From: an uncultured Lachnospiraceae bacterium
Lineage (GTDB): Bacteria > Bacillota > Clostridia > Lachnospirales > Lachnospiraceae
Reading direction: 5' to 3'
Length of the DNA: 64,000 nucleotides
Assembly (NCBI GenBank): GCA_944376125.1
Contig: CALWBQ010000027.1
Coordinates: forward strand, 32,922 to 96,921
Shown here: one piece after another, positions 1 to 8,630 of the stretch
Numbering within the stretch: position 1 is the first letter of the stretch
Layout: the number at the start of each line of letters is the position of its first letter
Translations under genes and position numbers: made by a program
The notes under the pieces: model-generated
The model's database searches: none
What the model was told of the DNA's origin: nothing
Seen by the model: the letters and a program-made list of their open reading frames with translations, nothing else

Positions 1-1
1 G

Positions 2-427
2 GATGCATCCGCCGTCATCACCGCAGCGGCCTACAACCACCTAAACGGCAGCATCGGCATTCACTCCGGGAGAGGCTATACCCTGGATGGGCGGATCAAA
101 CCAGATATCGCTGCCCCAGGCGTTGATGTCTTTGGCCCCGGGCAGATCCCGGAAGCGGCCTACCGCCGCGGAATCAGCCCGGCTTCTATCCCGATGACCC
201 GGAAAACCGGCACCTCCATCGCGGCTGCCCTGACAGCCGGAGCCGTTGCCAGTCTCCTCTCCTGGGGAATAGTATGGAACAATGACCCTGGCATGAGTGA
301 AGCCGCCATCCGCTCCTACCTGATCCGCGGAGCCGACAGAAACCGAGCCTTCACCTTCCCGAACCGTGAATGGGGCTACGGCAGCCTGAATCTGTACAAT
401 ACGTTTCTCTGGCTGCGGGAGCTATAG
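2..427 (+). CDS. Subtilisin-like (S8) serine protease, C-terminal part only
   Basis: The gene enters from the left edge; 141 residues up to the TAG stop are visible. They hold the last third of a peptidase_S8 domain: a KPDIAAPG segment near the window edge, then GTSIAAALTAGA, the signature around the catalytic serine (Ser codon near 212). Asp and His of the triad lie outside the window. An ATG at 194 is internal to the domain and is not the start. Clostridia often carry such proteases as secreted or spore-associated enzymes; which applies here cannot be told. The gene converges on the ClpX-like gene with only 8 bp between them and no clear terminator. Confidence 0.85.
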   Translation, partial: DASAVITAAAYNHLNGSIGIHSGRGYTLDGRIKPDIAAPGVDVFGPGQIPEAAYRRGISPASIPMTRKTGTSIAAALTAGAVASLLSWGIVWNNDPGMSEAAIRSYLIRGADRNRAFTFPNREWGYGSLNLYNTFLWLREL

Positions 428-435
428 CCTCCCCG

Positions 436-1869
436 TCACATTCCTCTCATCTGGATCAAAGGGCCGCCAGTCTTCTCCAAATATGGCCGGGTAATCACTA
501 CAGAGCCGATGTCCGGATCCTTTGGGATCTCATACATGATGTCCAGCATAAACTCCTCCAAAATTGCCCGCAGTGCTCTGGCGCCAGTCTTTCTCTGGAT
601 TGCCTCCTCCGCAATCCAGGTGAGAGCGTCCTCCTCAAACACCAGCTTAACCTCATCCATGGCCAGCAGCTTTTCATACTGCTTAATAATGGCATTTTTC
701 GGTTCCTTCAGAATTCTCACTAACATATCCTTATCCAATGGCTTCAAGGTCACAGTCACCGGAAGACGCCCCAGGAACTCCGGGATCATCCCGAAAGCTC
801 TCAAATCATCGTTGGTTACATACTGAAACAGATCTGTTTCCTGATCCAGACTGTCCTTCAGTGAGCTGTTAAATCCCATAGTGGATTTCTTAGTCAGACG
901 CTCTTTAATAATATTTTCCAGGTCTGGGAATGCGCCGCCGCAGATAAACAGAATATTATCAGTATTGACAGTTGCTGTGGGGGTCATAGCATTTTTTTGG
1001 TTGGATCCCACCGGAACTTCTACGATACTCCCCTCCAGCAGCTTCAGCAGCTCCTGCTGAACCGATTCTCCGCTGACATCCCTGGTGTTTGTCTCTTTCT
1101 TTTTCGCAATCTTATCGATCTCATCGATAAAAATGATTCCCTTCTCAGCCCGCTCTACGTCGTTGCCTGCAGCCGCCAGGAGCTTGGATACAACGCTTTC
1201 AATATCGTCCCCAATGTAACCTGCCTCTGTCAGGGAAGTAGCATCAGCAATGGCCAGCGGCACATCCAGCAGCCTGGCCAGGGTTTTCACCAGATATGTC
1301 TTCCCGCTTCCTGTGGGGCCGATCATCAGGATATTGGATTTTTCGATGATCACTCCGTCTTCCTGGGCGTCCCTCTTCCAATCCACCAGAGCCCTCTTAT
1401 AGTGGTTGTAGACGGCCACAGACATGACCTTTTTAGCCTGCTCCTGTCCGATGACATACTCATCCAATTTCGCCTTGATCACGTGGGGCGCCGGAATGTC
1501 TTTCATTGTCAGGGCCGCCGCCTTCTGGCTCCTCTTTTTAATCTTCTGCTTTTGCGGAATCTCCGCATTTTCCGGAACATTTTTGAAAAAGTCATTCATG
1601 TTCAGGTTCATATACGGCATATTCTGGATCTTAGAAAAATCCATCCCGCTGCTTCCGATCGAATCAAACGCCTTCTGCATACAGTCTCTGCACAGGCATA
1701 TGTTCCCGGGCATTGTGATCATGGGGCCGGCTTTGCTCTCCGGCCTCCGGCACATATAGCAGACCTTCTCATATTTCTCTTCCGGTTCCTTCTGCTCTGT
1801 TTTCTTTTCTATTTTTCCACTCTGTTCCTCTGCCGCAGCATCTATATAATCTTTCTCTCTATCGTCCAA
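436..1869 (-). CDS. clpX: ClpX-type ATP-dependent unfoldase
   Basis: A 477-residue AAA+ protein of the ClpX family, which unfolds substrates and feeds them to ClpP. Visible: an N-terminal C4 zinc module (Cys37, Cys40, Cys60, Cys63), Walker A GPTGSGKT at about 184-191, pore loop GYIG at about 217-220 (usually GYVG), Walker B with FIDE at about 247-250, and an MGF tripeptide where ClpX has the IGF loop that docks on ClpP. The start is TTG, supported by AGGAG seven bases upstream. It is about 50 residues longer than a typical ClpX because of a charged N-terminal extension and a longer linker after the zinc module. No clpP or tig lies beside it, so it may be a second, specialised ClpX rather than the housekeeping copy. 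Family assignment is sure; the paralogue status is inference. Confidence 0.92.
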   Translation of the reverse strand: MDDREKDYIDAAAEEQSGKIEKKTEQKEPEEKYEKVCYMCRRPESKAGPMITMPGNICLCRDCMQKAFDSIGSSGMDFSKIQNMPYMNLNMNDFFKNVPENAEIPQKQKIKKRSQKAAALTMKDIPAPHVIKAKLDEYVIGQEQAKKVMSVAVYNHYKRALVDWKRDAQEDGVIIEKSNILMIGPTGSGKTYLVKTLARLLDVPLAIADATSLTEAGYIGDDIESVVSKLLAAAGNDVERAEKGIIFIDEIDKIAKKKETNTRDVSGESVQQELLKLLEGSIVEVPVGSNQKNAMTPTATVNTDNILFICGGAFPDLENIIKERLTKKSTMGFNSSLKDSLDQETDLFQYVTNDDLRAFGMIPEFLGRLPVTVTLKPLDKDMLVRILKEPKNAIIKQYEKLLAMDEVKLVFEEDALTWIAEEAIQRKTGARALRAILEEFMLDIMYEIPKDPDIGSVVITRPYLEKTGGPLIQMRGM

Positions 1870-1936
1870 TGTTCTTCTCCTCTGTCTCGTATTTGTTCGT
1901 TATTGCAGTGCGAAACATATCTTTTGTATCCTCATA

Positions 1937-1965
1937 ATTATACGGTATTTCCTATTCTGACACAA
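1937..1965 (-). promoter_or_regulatory. Candidate promoter of the ClpX-like gene
   Basis: On the minus strand a perfect TATAAT (-10) is preceded at 17 bp by TTGTGT (weak -35), about 70 bp upstream of the TTG start of the ClpX-like gene. This is the only good sigma-A-like match in the 220-bp gap. Confidence 0.55.
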
Positions 1966-2030
1966 GACAGCCCGCCTGAAATTTATATTTATTTCATAAA
2001 CACCCACCTGGAGCTGAAAAACCAGAAGAT

Positions 2031-2073
2031 AAAAACTGGCGCCTTCTCAGCCCTTTGAGGCTGAAAAAGCGCC
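2031..2073 (-). terminator. Rho-independent terminator after the HtrA-type protease gene
   Basis: A long stem with outer GGCGC/GCGCC and inner CAGCC/GGCTG pairing is followed on the minus strand by AGTTTTTATC. It sits 17 bp past the stop of the protease gene. Confidence 0.8.
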
Positions 2074-2089
2074 TTCCTGTTCAATCTGA

Positions 2090-3730
2090 TTACTGGAAAA
2101 GTTTAGGCATATTCTGCTGCGGCTGCGATTCCGCCTGCGGCTCCGTATCTTCCTCTGGTTTCTGCCCCAAAGTAATCGTTACCTGGCGTTCCTCGTACTG
2201 GCCATTCTCCAGCCGTTCTACCGTCAGCGTCACCTGTGTGCCTTCCTCGTAGTAGGTCAGCATTTCTTTTAATTCCTCCATGCTGGTGATGGACTGGCCG
2301 TCAATCTTTGTGATGATATCCTTCTCCTGCAGGTCTGACTGGCTTGCTGCCCCGCCATCGACCAGCTTGTAAACATACACGCCGATGGGCATTCCGTACA
2401 GAGACGAATCTCTCTCGCTGACATCCGTGCCTTGAATCCCTAGATAGCCCTGTTTGCTCTCGTCAACAGCAATGCGGGTCTTCGAATTCATCAGATCAGT
2501 AATGATGTCCTGCACTTCTGAAACCGGGATCGCATACCCTACACCCTCCACAGAGGTTGCAGAAGTCTTCGCCTCGTTGATGCCAATGACTTCGCCCTTC
2601 ATATTAATCAGAGCGCCGCCGCTGTTGCCGGGGTTGATAGCCGCATCTGTCTGAATGACGTTCTTCGTATTTCCGCTCTCATCAATCTGGATCGTTCTGT
2701 CCACAGCGCTCACGTATCCTACTGTAACGCTCTGGCCGTAACCCAGAGCATTGCCGATGGCGACAACGCCCTGCCCCATCTTAACCTCATTGGAATCGCC
2801 TAAAACAGCCGGTTTGATTTTGCTCTTCGTGTCATCTGGAATCGAATCCAGAGGAACCGCCACCACGGCCAGGTCTGCCGTTGCATCCGTCCCCTTTATA
2901 GCGGCGTCTGCGGTTGTCCCATCAATAAAAGTTACTGAAAGTGCTTCGGAGTCCTCGACGACATGATTGTTTGTTACAATCAAAAGTTCTGTGTCATTCT
3001 CACCTAAAATAATTCCGCTGCCGCTGCTGGGCACTTCATAGGTCTGGTTGCCGTAAAACCATGAATTCGTACTGTAAAGCATTGTGTTGCTGATGGAAAC
3101 CATAGACGGCATCACTTCATCTACGATACCAGAAACATCCATGGCAACTACCTGCCCGTCTCCTTCAGCCGTCTCTGCCGGCTGAGCTGCCGCCTCCGTA
3201 GAAGCGCTGGTCTGCGGTTCTACCCGCTGTGTCTCACCCGCTTCTGTAGTCTGCTGGGCCAAAAAACTGTCCGTCAGAACATTGACGCCGGCAATCGTTC
3301 CGCCTGACACAACGCCGAAGAGAAGCGCTGCTGCTGCAACCCATCCAGCCTTCTTTGCAATATTCTTTCCTTTGCCGTTTTTCTTAGAATGAGGATGCTG
3401 CGGATGATTTCCGCTGCCGCTGCCCGAATGAGGGCCATATCCCCCATTACCGCCGTTTCCTCCATTGCCGCCGTAATATCCGCCGCCTGGCTGTCCGTTG
3501 TAATAAGCATTGCCGCCGGCCTGATAAGGCCCATTGTAAACCGGCTGATTCATAGAGCCCTGGGGCTGATCACCGTCTCCGCTCTGTCCCTGCTGATTTC
3601 CAGCTTGATAGGAATTTTCTTCTTTCATAACAAAATTAACGGATTCTGTCTTCTGTTCTGCATTATTCTCTATGTCATGGGAATCCGGATTCATACCATT
3701 CATAGCATTGCCTTCATGTTCAAAACTCAT
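2090..3730 (-). CDS. HtrA/DegP-like S1C serine protease with PDZ domain
   Basis: A 546-residue membrane-anchored protease that degrades or refolds damaged proteins at the cell envelope. Order: a cytoplasmic Gln/Gly/Tyr/Asn-rich tail (1-125), one membrane helix (about 127-150), a low-complexity linker, a trypsin-like domain with His256 (TNNHVV), Asp286 (ADLAVV) and Ser370 (GNSGGA), then one PDZ domain (about 440-525) and a short acidic/Gln-rich end. The start is the ATG at 3730, with AAGGAGA eight bases upstream; an earlier in-frame start at 3763 lacks a ribosome site. The gene stands alone, bounded by terminators on both sides. Glycine-rich repeats in the tail are low complexity, not a distinct repeat family. 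Confidence 0.93.
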   Translation of the reverse strand: MSFEHEGNAMNGMNPDSHDIENNAEQKTESVNFVMKEENSYQAGNQQGQSGDGDQPQGSMNQPVYNGPYQAGGNAYYNGQPGGGYYGGNGGNGGNGGYGPHSGSGSGNHPQHPHSKKNGKGKNIAKKAGWVAAAALLFGVVSGGTIAGVNVLTDSFLAQQTTEAGETQRVEPQTSASTEAAAQPAETAEGDGQVVAMDVSGIVDEVMPSMVSISNTMLYSTNSWFYGNQTYEVPSSGSGIILGENDTELLIVTNNHVVEDSEALSVTFIDGTTADAAIKGTDATADLAVVAVPLDSIPDDTKSKIKPAVLGDSNEVKMGQGVVAIGNALGYGQSVTVGYVSAVDRTIQIDESGNTKNVIQTDAAINPGNSGGALINMKGEVIGINEAKTSATSVEGVGYAIPVSEVQDIITDLMNSKTRIAVDESKQGYLGIQGTDVSERDSSLYGMPIGVYVYKLVDGGAASQSDLQEKDIITKIDGQSITSMEELKEMLTYYEEGTQVTLTVERLENGQYEERQVTITLGQKPEEDTEPQAESQPQQNMPKLFQ

Positions 3731-3842
3731 AATGATAATCTCCTTCCTCAAACAATCTTTCAAGTTGTTCTTTCTTTTCCTTTTTACAGTTCATAGTGTA
3801 TCAATGATTTGTGATAAAAATGTGACGAAAACATAATCTATT

Positions 3843-3892
3843 TATAAAAAGCAGGAGGACGCTGCAGCGGCTGTTCTGCAGCGTCCTCCTGC
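3843..3892 (-). terminator. Strong terminator ending polysaccharide operon A
   Basis: A perfect 17-bp inverted repeat (3851-3867 with 3876-3892, 8-base loop) is followed on the minus strand by TTTTTAT. It lies 24 bp past the stop of the LCP gene and marks the end of the nine-gene operon that begins near 16901. Confidence 0.92.
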
Positions 3893-3915
3893 CGGAAGAT
3901 TCCGGCCTGTTCCGG

Positions 3916-6165
3916 TCACATGCCGGGGCCAATATTTTCATAATTTTCTGTGGGCACCGGGGAAACGGATACATTTCCGCTGCCGGAAGAACTGCCGGGA
4001 TAAACTGGGCTCTGAGTCGGGCTGGTGCCTCCCGGAGATCCAGCGCTTCCAGGGGATGTGGCCGCTCCAGGGCCTTCCGACACATACCCTCCAGTCTGCC
4101 CCTGGGTAGAATGATCGATAATTCCCGGTCCCTGGCTGCTGCCTGGGCCAGGTTCCAGACCTGTCCCAGGCCCAACGCCCTCTGTCGTCTCATATTCTCC
4201 TGGACTGCTGGGATGCGGCCTTGCAGACTCAGTGGTCTCAGCCGGGCTGGAGGGGCTGGATGGCCTTGCAGTGCCCTCTGTAGACGGTACCGTTGCCGTC
4301 GGTCTCCTGTCTCCGCCAATCCACTCTCCGTTTTCACCATAGAATTCTCCGTCGATAATCTCGTTTCCATCGGCATCCGTCTCTATGGGTTCATCATAAA
4401 GCTGATCATCCTCGTCAATGATATTTCCATCCTCATCGATTCTATTTCCATACTCATCGGTCTCGTACGCTTCCGTCGTCTTCTCTGTGCTCTCCTCCTC
4501 CGTATCCGCCTCCGTCGTGTGGGCTTTGCTGCTGGGGATCACACCGTTGTCCGTGGACACGTGGCCCACAGTCTGGCCCTCTTTATACAGCCCGGTATCG
4601 CTGGAAATCTTCTCACTGATCCGCTTTACTGTATCGCTGGGGGTGTAATCTGTCTCTCCATACAGAAATTCGTGGAGCTTAATCACATTGCTCTCCAGAG
4701 TCGTGGGGATAACGCAGTCGCCTTTCTTTCCCATATTAACAGATGTTCTGGAGAACGGGAAGCCGGCTGTCTCCCCGATATGGTACTGGGTAATATTCCT
4801 CAGCATCGGGAAAATGTCATTAATATCAATATATGTAGAAACCTGCGGGAACACCGCCCCCACCAAACTGTTCAGAGTGCTCCAGTCTGCCTTGACCGCT
4901 TTGTCAAATGCCGCCTGGATTACTTTTCTCTGGCGCTCCGTCCGGGCATAGTCTGTATCCATCAGTCTGAGCCGTCCGTAGGCTACCGCCTGAACGCCAT
5001 CCAGATGGTTCATCCCCGCATGGGTAAGCTGATGGGAGCCAATCCCCGTTCCCTTGACCGTCTCTGTGATAAAGGAATTAATATAATAAAATTCCGCGTT
5101 GCTCAGCTCAATGTCAATACCTCCCAGGACATTGATGCCATCTGCTACAGCATTCCAGTTAAAGGTCACATAATCGGTGATATTCAGATCCAGGTTGCGG
5201 TTCAGCGCTTTGACCGCCTGGGTAGGCCCTCCAAGAAAGTAGGCTGAGTTAATCTTATTGTAGGTGCCCTTATCGTCGGTATTCAGGTAAGAATCGCGGA
5301 AAACAGAAACTATCTTGATCTCCCCGGTATCCTGGTTAACGTCGCAGATCATAATGACATCTGAGTTGGTCCCCTTTAATACATTTTTGTCACGGCTGTC
5401 CACGCCAAAGACTGCAATGGTCCAGTGCCCCTTCATGTATTCCGGCACTTCCACAGAAAACTCCGGATTGGTGACTTCCTCCACATCCCAGTCATCAGGG
5501 CGGGCAATCATACTCCACGCTCTGGCAAAATAAGCGTATGTAAAAATAAAGATCAAAGCAATGCACTCTGCCACCGCCATGGTGATAATGCGCCGGCGCT
5601 TTCTGCTTTTTGCCGTCTTTGCAGCTCTCTCCGCCGCCTGGCTGGTGGCCGTCACCCGGCCTCCGTCCGGCGTGCGCCTCCCGTAGCCATTGGATTCGGC
5701 AGAATTTTTCTGCGAACCCTGGGAAATCCTTGGCGCTCTGGCTGATCTCCCAGATGTCTCCTGACCTGCACCGCTTCTGACAGGTCTCTCACCTGGCTTT
5801 TTCCCGCTGCCAGAAGCCCCTCCGGCGGCCATTCTCACAGCACTTCTCTCTCTTGCCCCTGACTGGGGGATGCGGTCTTCCCCTACCGCCCTTGCCCGGC
5901 TCTCCTGGGATGCAGGGCGGGCTGCCCTGGACACAGATCTGGGCTCTCCCGAGTCCCCAGTTCTGGGCTGGTCTCCTCTGGGCGGCTCCCTTCTTGGCCT
6001 GTCCCCGGCCTGGGGACGGACGGCTCCCGCTCTGGGTCTCTGAGCTGATGCGGGATCTTTGGCGGAAGCAGTTCTCTCCGGGCGCCGGTTTCTCTGGGGA
6101 AGATCTTTCTCCTGTTCTCTCCGGCTGCGCCGGCCTCCTAACTCATTATCATAATCATAACTCAT
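3916..6165 (-). CDS. LytR-CpsA-Psr (LCP) family glycopolymer transferase
   Basis: A 749-residue protein of the LCP family, which transfers polyprenyl-phosphate-linked glycans onto peptidoglycan. An Arg/Pro/Ser-rich cytoplasmic region of about 190 residues precedes one membrane helix (about 194-214). The extracellular LCP domain starts near 247 with the family features FGVDSRD, a TNSDV segment and SVFRDSY, which carries the conserved arginine that binds the lipid phosphate. After about residue 520 comes a long acidic and then Ser/Pro/Gly/Thr-rich tail, probably a wall-spanning spacer. The start is ATG at 6165 with GAGG nine bases upstream; an in-frame GTG at 6180 is less likely. Last gene of operon A, 26 bp after the priming transferase, which fits a role in attaching that operon's product to the wall. 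Both termini are unusually long for the family. Confidence 0.9.
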   Translation of the reverse strand: MSYDYDNELGGRRSRREQEKDLPQRNRRPERTASAKDPASAQRPRAGAVRPQAGDRPRREPPRGDQPRTGDSGEPRSVSRAARPASQESRARAVGEDRIPQSGARERSAVRMAAGGASGSGKKPGERPVRSGAGQETSGRSARAPRISQGSQKNSAESNGYGRRTPDGGRVTATSQAAERAAKTAKSRKRRRIITMAVAECIALIFIFTYAYFARAWSMIARPDDWDVEEVTNPEFSVEVPEYMKGHWTIAVFGVDSRDKNVLKGTNSDVIMICDVNQDTGEIKIVSVFRDSYLNTDDKGTYNKINSAYFLGGPTQAVKALNRNLDLNITDYVTFNWNAVADGINVLGGIDIELSNAEFYYINSFITETVKGTGIGSHQLTHAGMNHLDGVQAVAYGRLRLMDTDYARTERQRKVIQAAFDKAVKADWSTLNSLVGAVFPQVSTYIDINDIFPMLRNITQYHIGETAGFPFSRTSVNMGKKGDCVIPTTLESNVIKLHEFLYGETDYTPSDTVKRISEKISSDTGLYKEGQTVGHVSTDNGVIPSSKAHTTEADTEEESTEKTTEAYETDEYGNRIDEDGNIIDEDDQLYDEPIETDADGNEIIDGEFYGENGEWIGGDRRPTATVPSTEGTARPSSPSSPAETTESARPHPSSPGEYETTEGVGPGTGLEPGPGSSQGPGIIDHSTQGQTGGYVSEGPGAATSPGSAGSPGGTSPTQSPVYPGSSSGSGNVSVSPVPTENYENIGPGM

Positions 6166-6191
6166 GCACTTCAACCTCACGCTGCGTATGC

Positions 6192-7610
6192 TTAATACGC
6201 ATTTTTATTGATAAATCCTTTAAACACCGTCAGGAACATAATTTTAAAGTCAAATCCAAGGCTCCAGTTTTCGATGTAGTACAAATCATGCTCTATCCGC
6301 TTTGTAATGGATGTATCCCCCCGATACCCGTTCACCTGGGCCCATCCGGTTAGTCCTGGCCTTACCTGATGCTTAATCATATATCTGGGGATCTCCTCTT
6401 TGAAGCGCTCTACAAAAAACGGTCTCTCCGGCCTTGGCCCCACCAGGCTCATATCCCCGATGAGGATATTAAAAAACTGAGGCATTTCGTCTATGCTGGT
6501 CTTTCTGATAAAACGGCCCACTGGAGTCACCCGCGGGTCGTGAGGGGTAGTCCACTTTGATTTTTCCTCCGAAGGTTTTTGAACCTCCATGGAGCGGAAT
6601 TTATACATCTTAAAGGTTCGGTTGTGGAGTCCCACTCTCTCCTGGCTGAAAATGACCGGTCCTGGAGATGTCAGTTTAATCAGAACTGCTGTCACCAGCA
6701 TAACCGGCGAAAAGATCACCAAGCCGCAGAGTGCCCCGACAATATCCACACAGCGCTTAACAGTAGCGTTGAGAAGATTCGTCAGAGGGACGTGGCGAAT
6801 ATGGATCACCGGAAGTCCCTGAAGATCCTCTGTGTAGGGACGGGTAGGAATGATGTTATTATAATCCGGAATGAACTTGGTGTGAACCCCTGATTTTTCG
6901 CAGGCTGCCACAATCTGTTCCAGATTGCCATATTCTTTGATGCTGAGGGTGATGGCGATCTCATCCAAGGTGTTGCTCTCCAGGAAACGGTTGAGCTGGG
7001 AGATGGTTCCCACCACCGGGATACTCCGGTATTCTTCTCCAGTCTTATGGTGGTCATCCAGAATCCCCCGGATCCGGTAGCCCCACTCCGGATTGGCCAG
7101 AACCCGGTCGATAAACCCTTCTGCCGCCCGGCTGTAGCCGATGAGAAGGATGTGCTTCTGATTATACCCTTTGGATCTCAGGGAGCGGAGGATCATGCGG
7201 ATCACATTGCGCTCCAGAGTTACCATAAAGGTATTGATAGCAAAAAATCCCAGAACAACTCTGGTGGCAAATTCATTAAAAAATGGGTTCTGATTGCGGA
7301 TGGCAAACAGCACCATCGTAAACAGCAGCAGTCCTATGGTATTTGCTTTGCAGATATTGGCGAACTCCACCCTGCGGCCCTGAACCCGCTTGGGAGTATA
7401 CAAATGGAACACCCCATATAATATGAGGTAAACCGGCACGATCAGGATCAATGCCATAAAATAATATTGGGGTGCCAGAACTTCTCCCTGTACCGGGAAA
7501 ATCCTGGCTTCCAGCATCAGATACCACGCAAGGAGGTAGGACGCAGCCGTCACCAGTCCATCCAGCACAACATGGAACCGATTGAATCCCTTCTGGTTGT
7601 CTTTTATCAT
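6192..7610 (-). CDS. Polyprenyl-phosphate hexose-1-phosphate transferase (priming glycosyltransferase)
   Basis: A 472-residue enzyme that starts glycan assembly by moving a sugar-1-phosphate from a nucleotide sugar to undecaprenyl phosphate. Several N-terminal membrane helices are followed by a Rossmann-like CoA-binding-type domain (about 125-240) and the C-terminal bacterial sugar transferase domain with KRCVDIVGA, YKFRSM, DMSLVGPRPERP and RPGLTGWAQVNG. This is the long WcaJ/WbaP-type layout. An ATG at 7610 sits eight bases after AGGTGA and is preferred over the GTG/ATG pair at 7622/7619. The upstream GT2 gene stops 12 bp earlier, so the two are coupled. A second priming enzyme lies at 60650-62008, so the window encodes two initiation activities. 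Confidence 0.93.
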   Translation of the reverse strand: MIKDNQKGFNRFHVVLDGLVTAASYLLAWYLMLEARIFPVQGEVLAPQYYFMALILIVPVYLILYGVFHLYTPKRVQGRRVEFANICKANTIGLLLFTMVLFAIRNQNPFFNEFATRVVLGFFAINTFMVTLERNVIRMILRSLRSKGYNQKHILLIGYSRAAEGFIDRVLANPEWGYRIRGILDDHHKTGEEYRSIPVVGTISQLNRFLESNTLDEIAITLSIKEYGNLEQIVAACEKSGVHTKFIPDYNNIIPTRPYTEDLQGLPVIHIRHVPLTNLLNATVKRCVDIVGALCGLVIFSPVMLVTAVLIKLTSPGPVIFSQERVGLHNRTFKMYKFRSMEVQKPSEEKSKWTTPHDPRVTPVGRFIRKTSIDEMPQFFNILIGDMSLVGPRPERPFFVERFKEEIPRYMIKHQVRPGLTGWAQVNGYRGDTSITKRIEHDLYYIENWSLGFDFKIMFLTVFKGFINKNAY

Positions 7611-7622
7611 ACTGCTCATCAC

Positions 7623-8621
7623 CTAGTTTCTTCTGCAAGCCTTCCTAGTTCTCAGCTTTCTCCGGGAAAACTCATACACATACAAAAATGTTCCGGCGAT
7701 CAGTTCCCCTTCAATGGCAATGTAATGGATCAGCCTTGATGGAGAAAAGGCCACCTTTCTGCAGGTTCTGGCTGTGCGAATACCTTCCCGCAGCCCCTCT
7801 GCATAATCTTCCGCAAAACCGATCCTGCGGAAGAATTGATACTTGAGGGCGGTTCCCACAGCGATGGGGATCATGTTCAGCACAAGCTGAAGTACCGGCA
7901 TGTTTTTGTAGTTGAGATACACATTGTTTCTGGCAGCCAGCCTGACCTTAAAAGAATTGTACTTGGAACCGCTGGTGCCGCTGCCCACATGGTACACCCG
8001 CGCTGATGGGCAGTAAACATTCCGGTAACCAAAAATTCTGGCCCGATAGCCCACATCGATGTCCTCCAGGTAAGCAAAATGCTTTTCATCAAAATATCCA
8101 ATCTCGTCAAACACCAGTCTCCGGTAAATAGCAGCGCCCGCGCAGGCGGCAAACACAGATCTGGGACTGTCATAACGCTCTGTCGGCTGGCCCACCCCTC
8201 TCTGGTAGGCCCAGCCCAGGAGGCAGTACATATCCCCAGCGTCATCCATCAGCTCTTTATGGTGCATCTGGATCATCTTGCTGCTGACAGAGAAAATCTT
8301 CGGGGACTGTTCAATCGCACGAATCATCTCGCCCACATAATCCGGATCTGCCTCCGTATCATTGTTCAGCAGGATCACATAGGGTGTTTTGGACTGGCGG
8401 ATTCCCGCATTGACAGCACCGGAAAAGCCCGTATTTTCTTTTAAAAATACTGTGGGGATCCCATGGCTCTCCAGCCATTGGACGCTTCCGTCTGTGGAGC
8501 CATTGTCCACCACCAGGATGTTAAAATCCCGGCAGCGCTGGCGCTCCAGCGCTGCCATGCATGGTTCCATAAATTTCAGCCCGTTATAATTGGGTATAAT
8601 AATCGTAACTTTGCGTTCCAA
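7623..8621 (-). CDS. GT2 glycosyltransferase, rhamnosyltransferase-like
   Basis: A 332-residue GT-A fold glycosyltransferase that would add a sugar to the lipid-linked glycan on the cytoplasmic face. The N-terminus IIIPNYNG begins the nucleotide-binding fold; VVDNGSTDGS, an LLNNDTE metal-binding (DxD-like) site and AYLEDID in the acceptor half are all present. The C-terminal third has a hydrophobic segment that may contact the membrane. It starts with TTG, supported by GAGG seven bases upstream; that site overlaps the TGA of the preceding gene, so translation is coupled. The sugar donor cannot be told from sequence. Confidence 0.9.
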   Translation of the reverse strand: MERKVTIIIPNYNGLKFMEPCMAALERQRCRDFNILVVDNGSTDGSVQWLESHGIPTVFLKENTGFSGAVNAGIRQSKTPYVILLNNDTEADPDYVGEMIRAIEQSPKIFSVSSKMIQMHHKELMDDAGDMYCLLGWAYQRGVGQPTERYDSPRSVFAACAGAAIYRRLVFDEIGYFDEKHFAYLEDIDVGYRARIFGYRNVYCPSARVYHVGSGTSGSKYNSFKVRLAARNNVYLNYKNMPVLQLVLNMIPIAVGTALKYQFFRRIGFAEDYAEGLREGIRTARTCRKVAFSPSRLIHYIAIEGELIAGTFLYVYEFSRRKLRTRKACRRN

Positions 8622-8630
8622 GGGATGACC

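Noticed and set aside
3412..3500. Repetitive GGC/GGAAAC-type sequence as a possible CRISPR or tandem repeat
   Set aside because: It is the Gly/Tyr/Asn-rich tail of the HtrA-type protease in frame, with no regular spacer structure.
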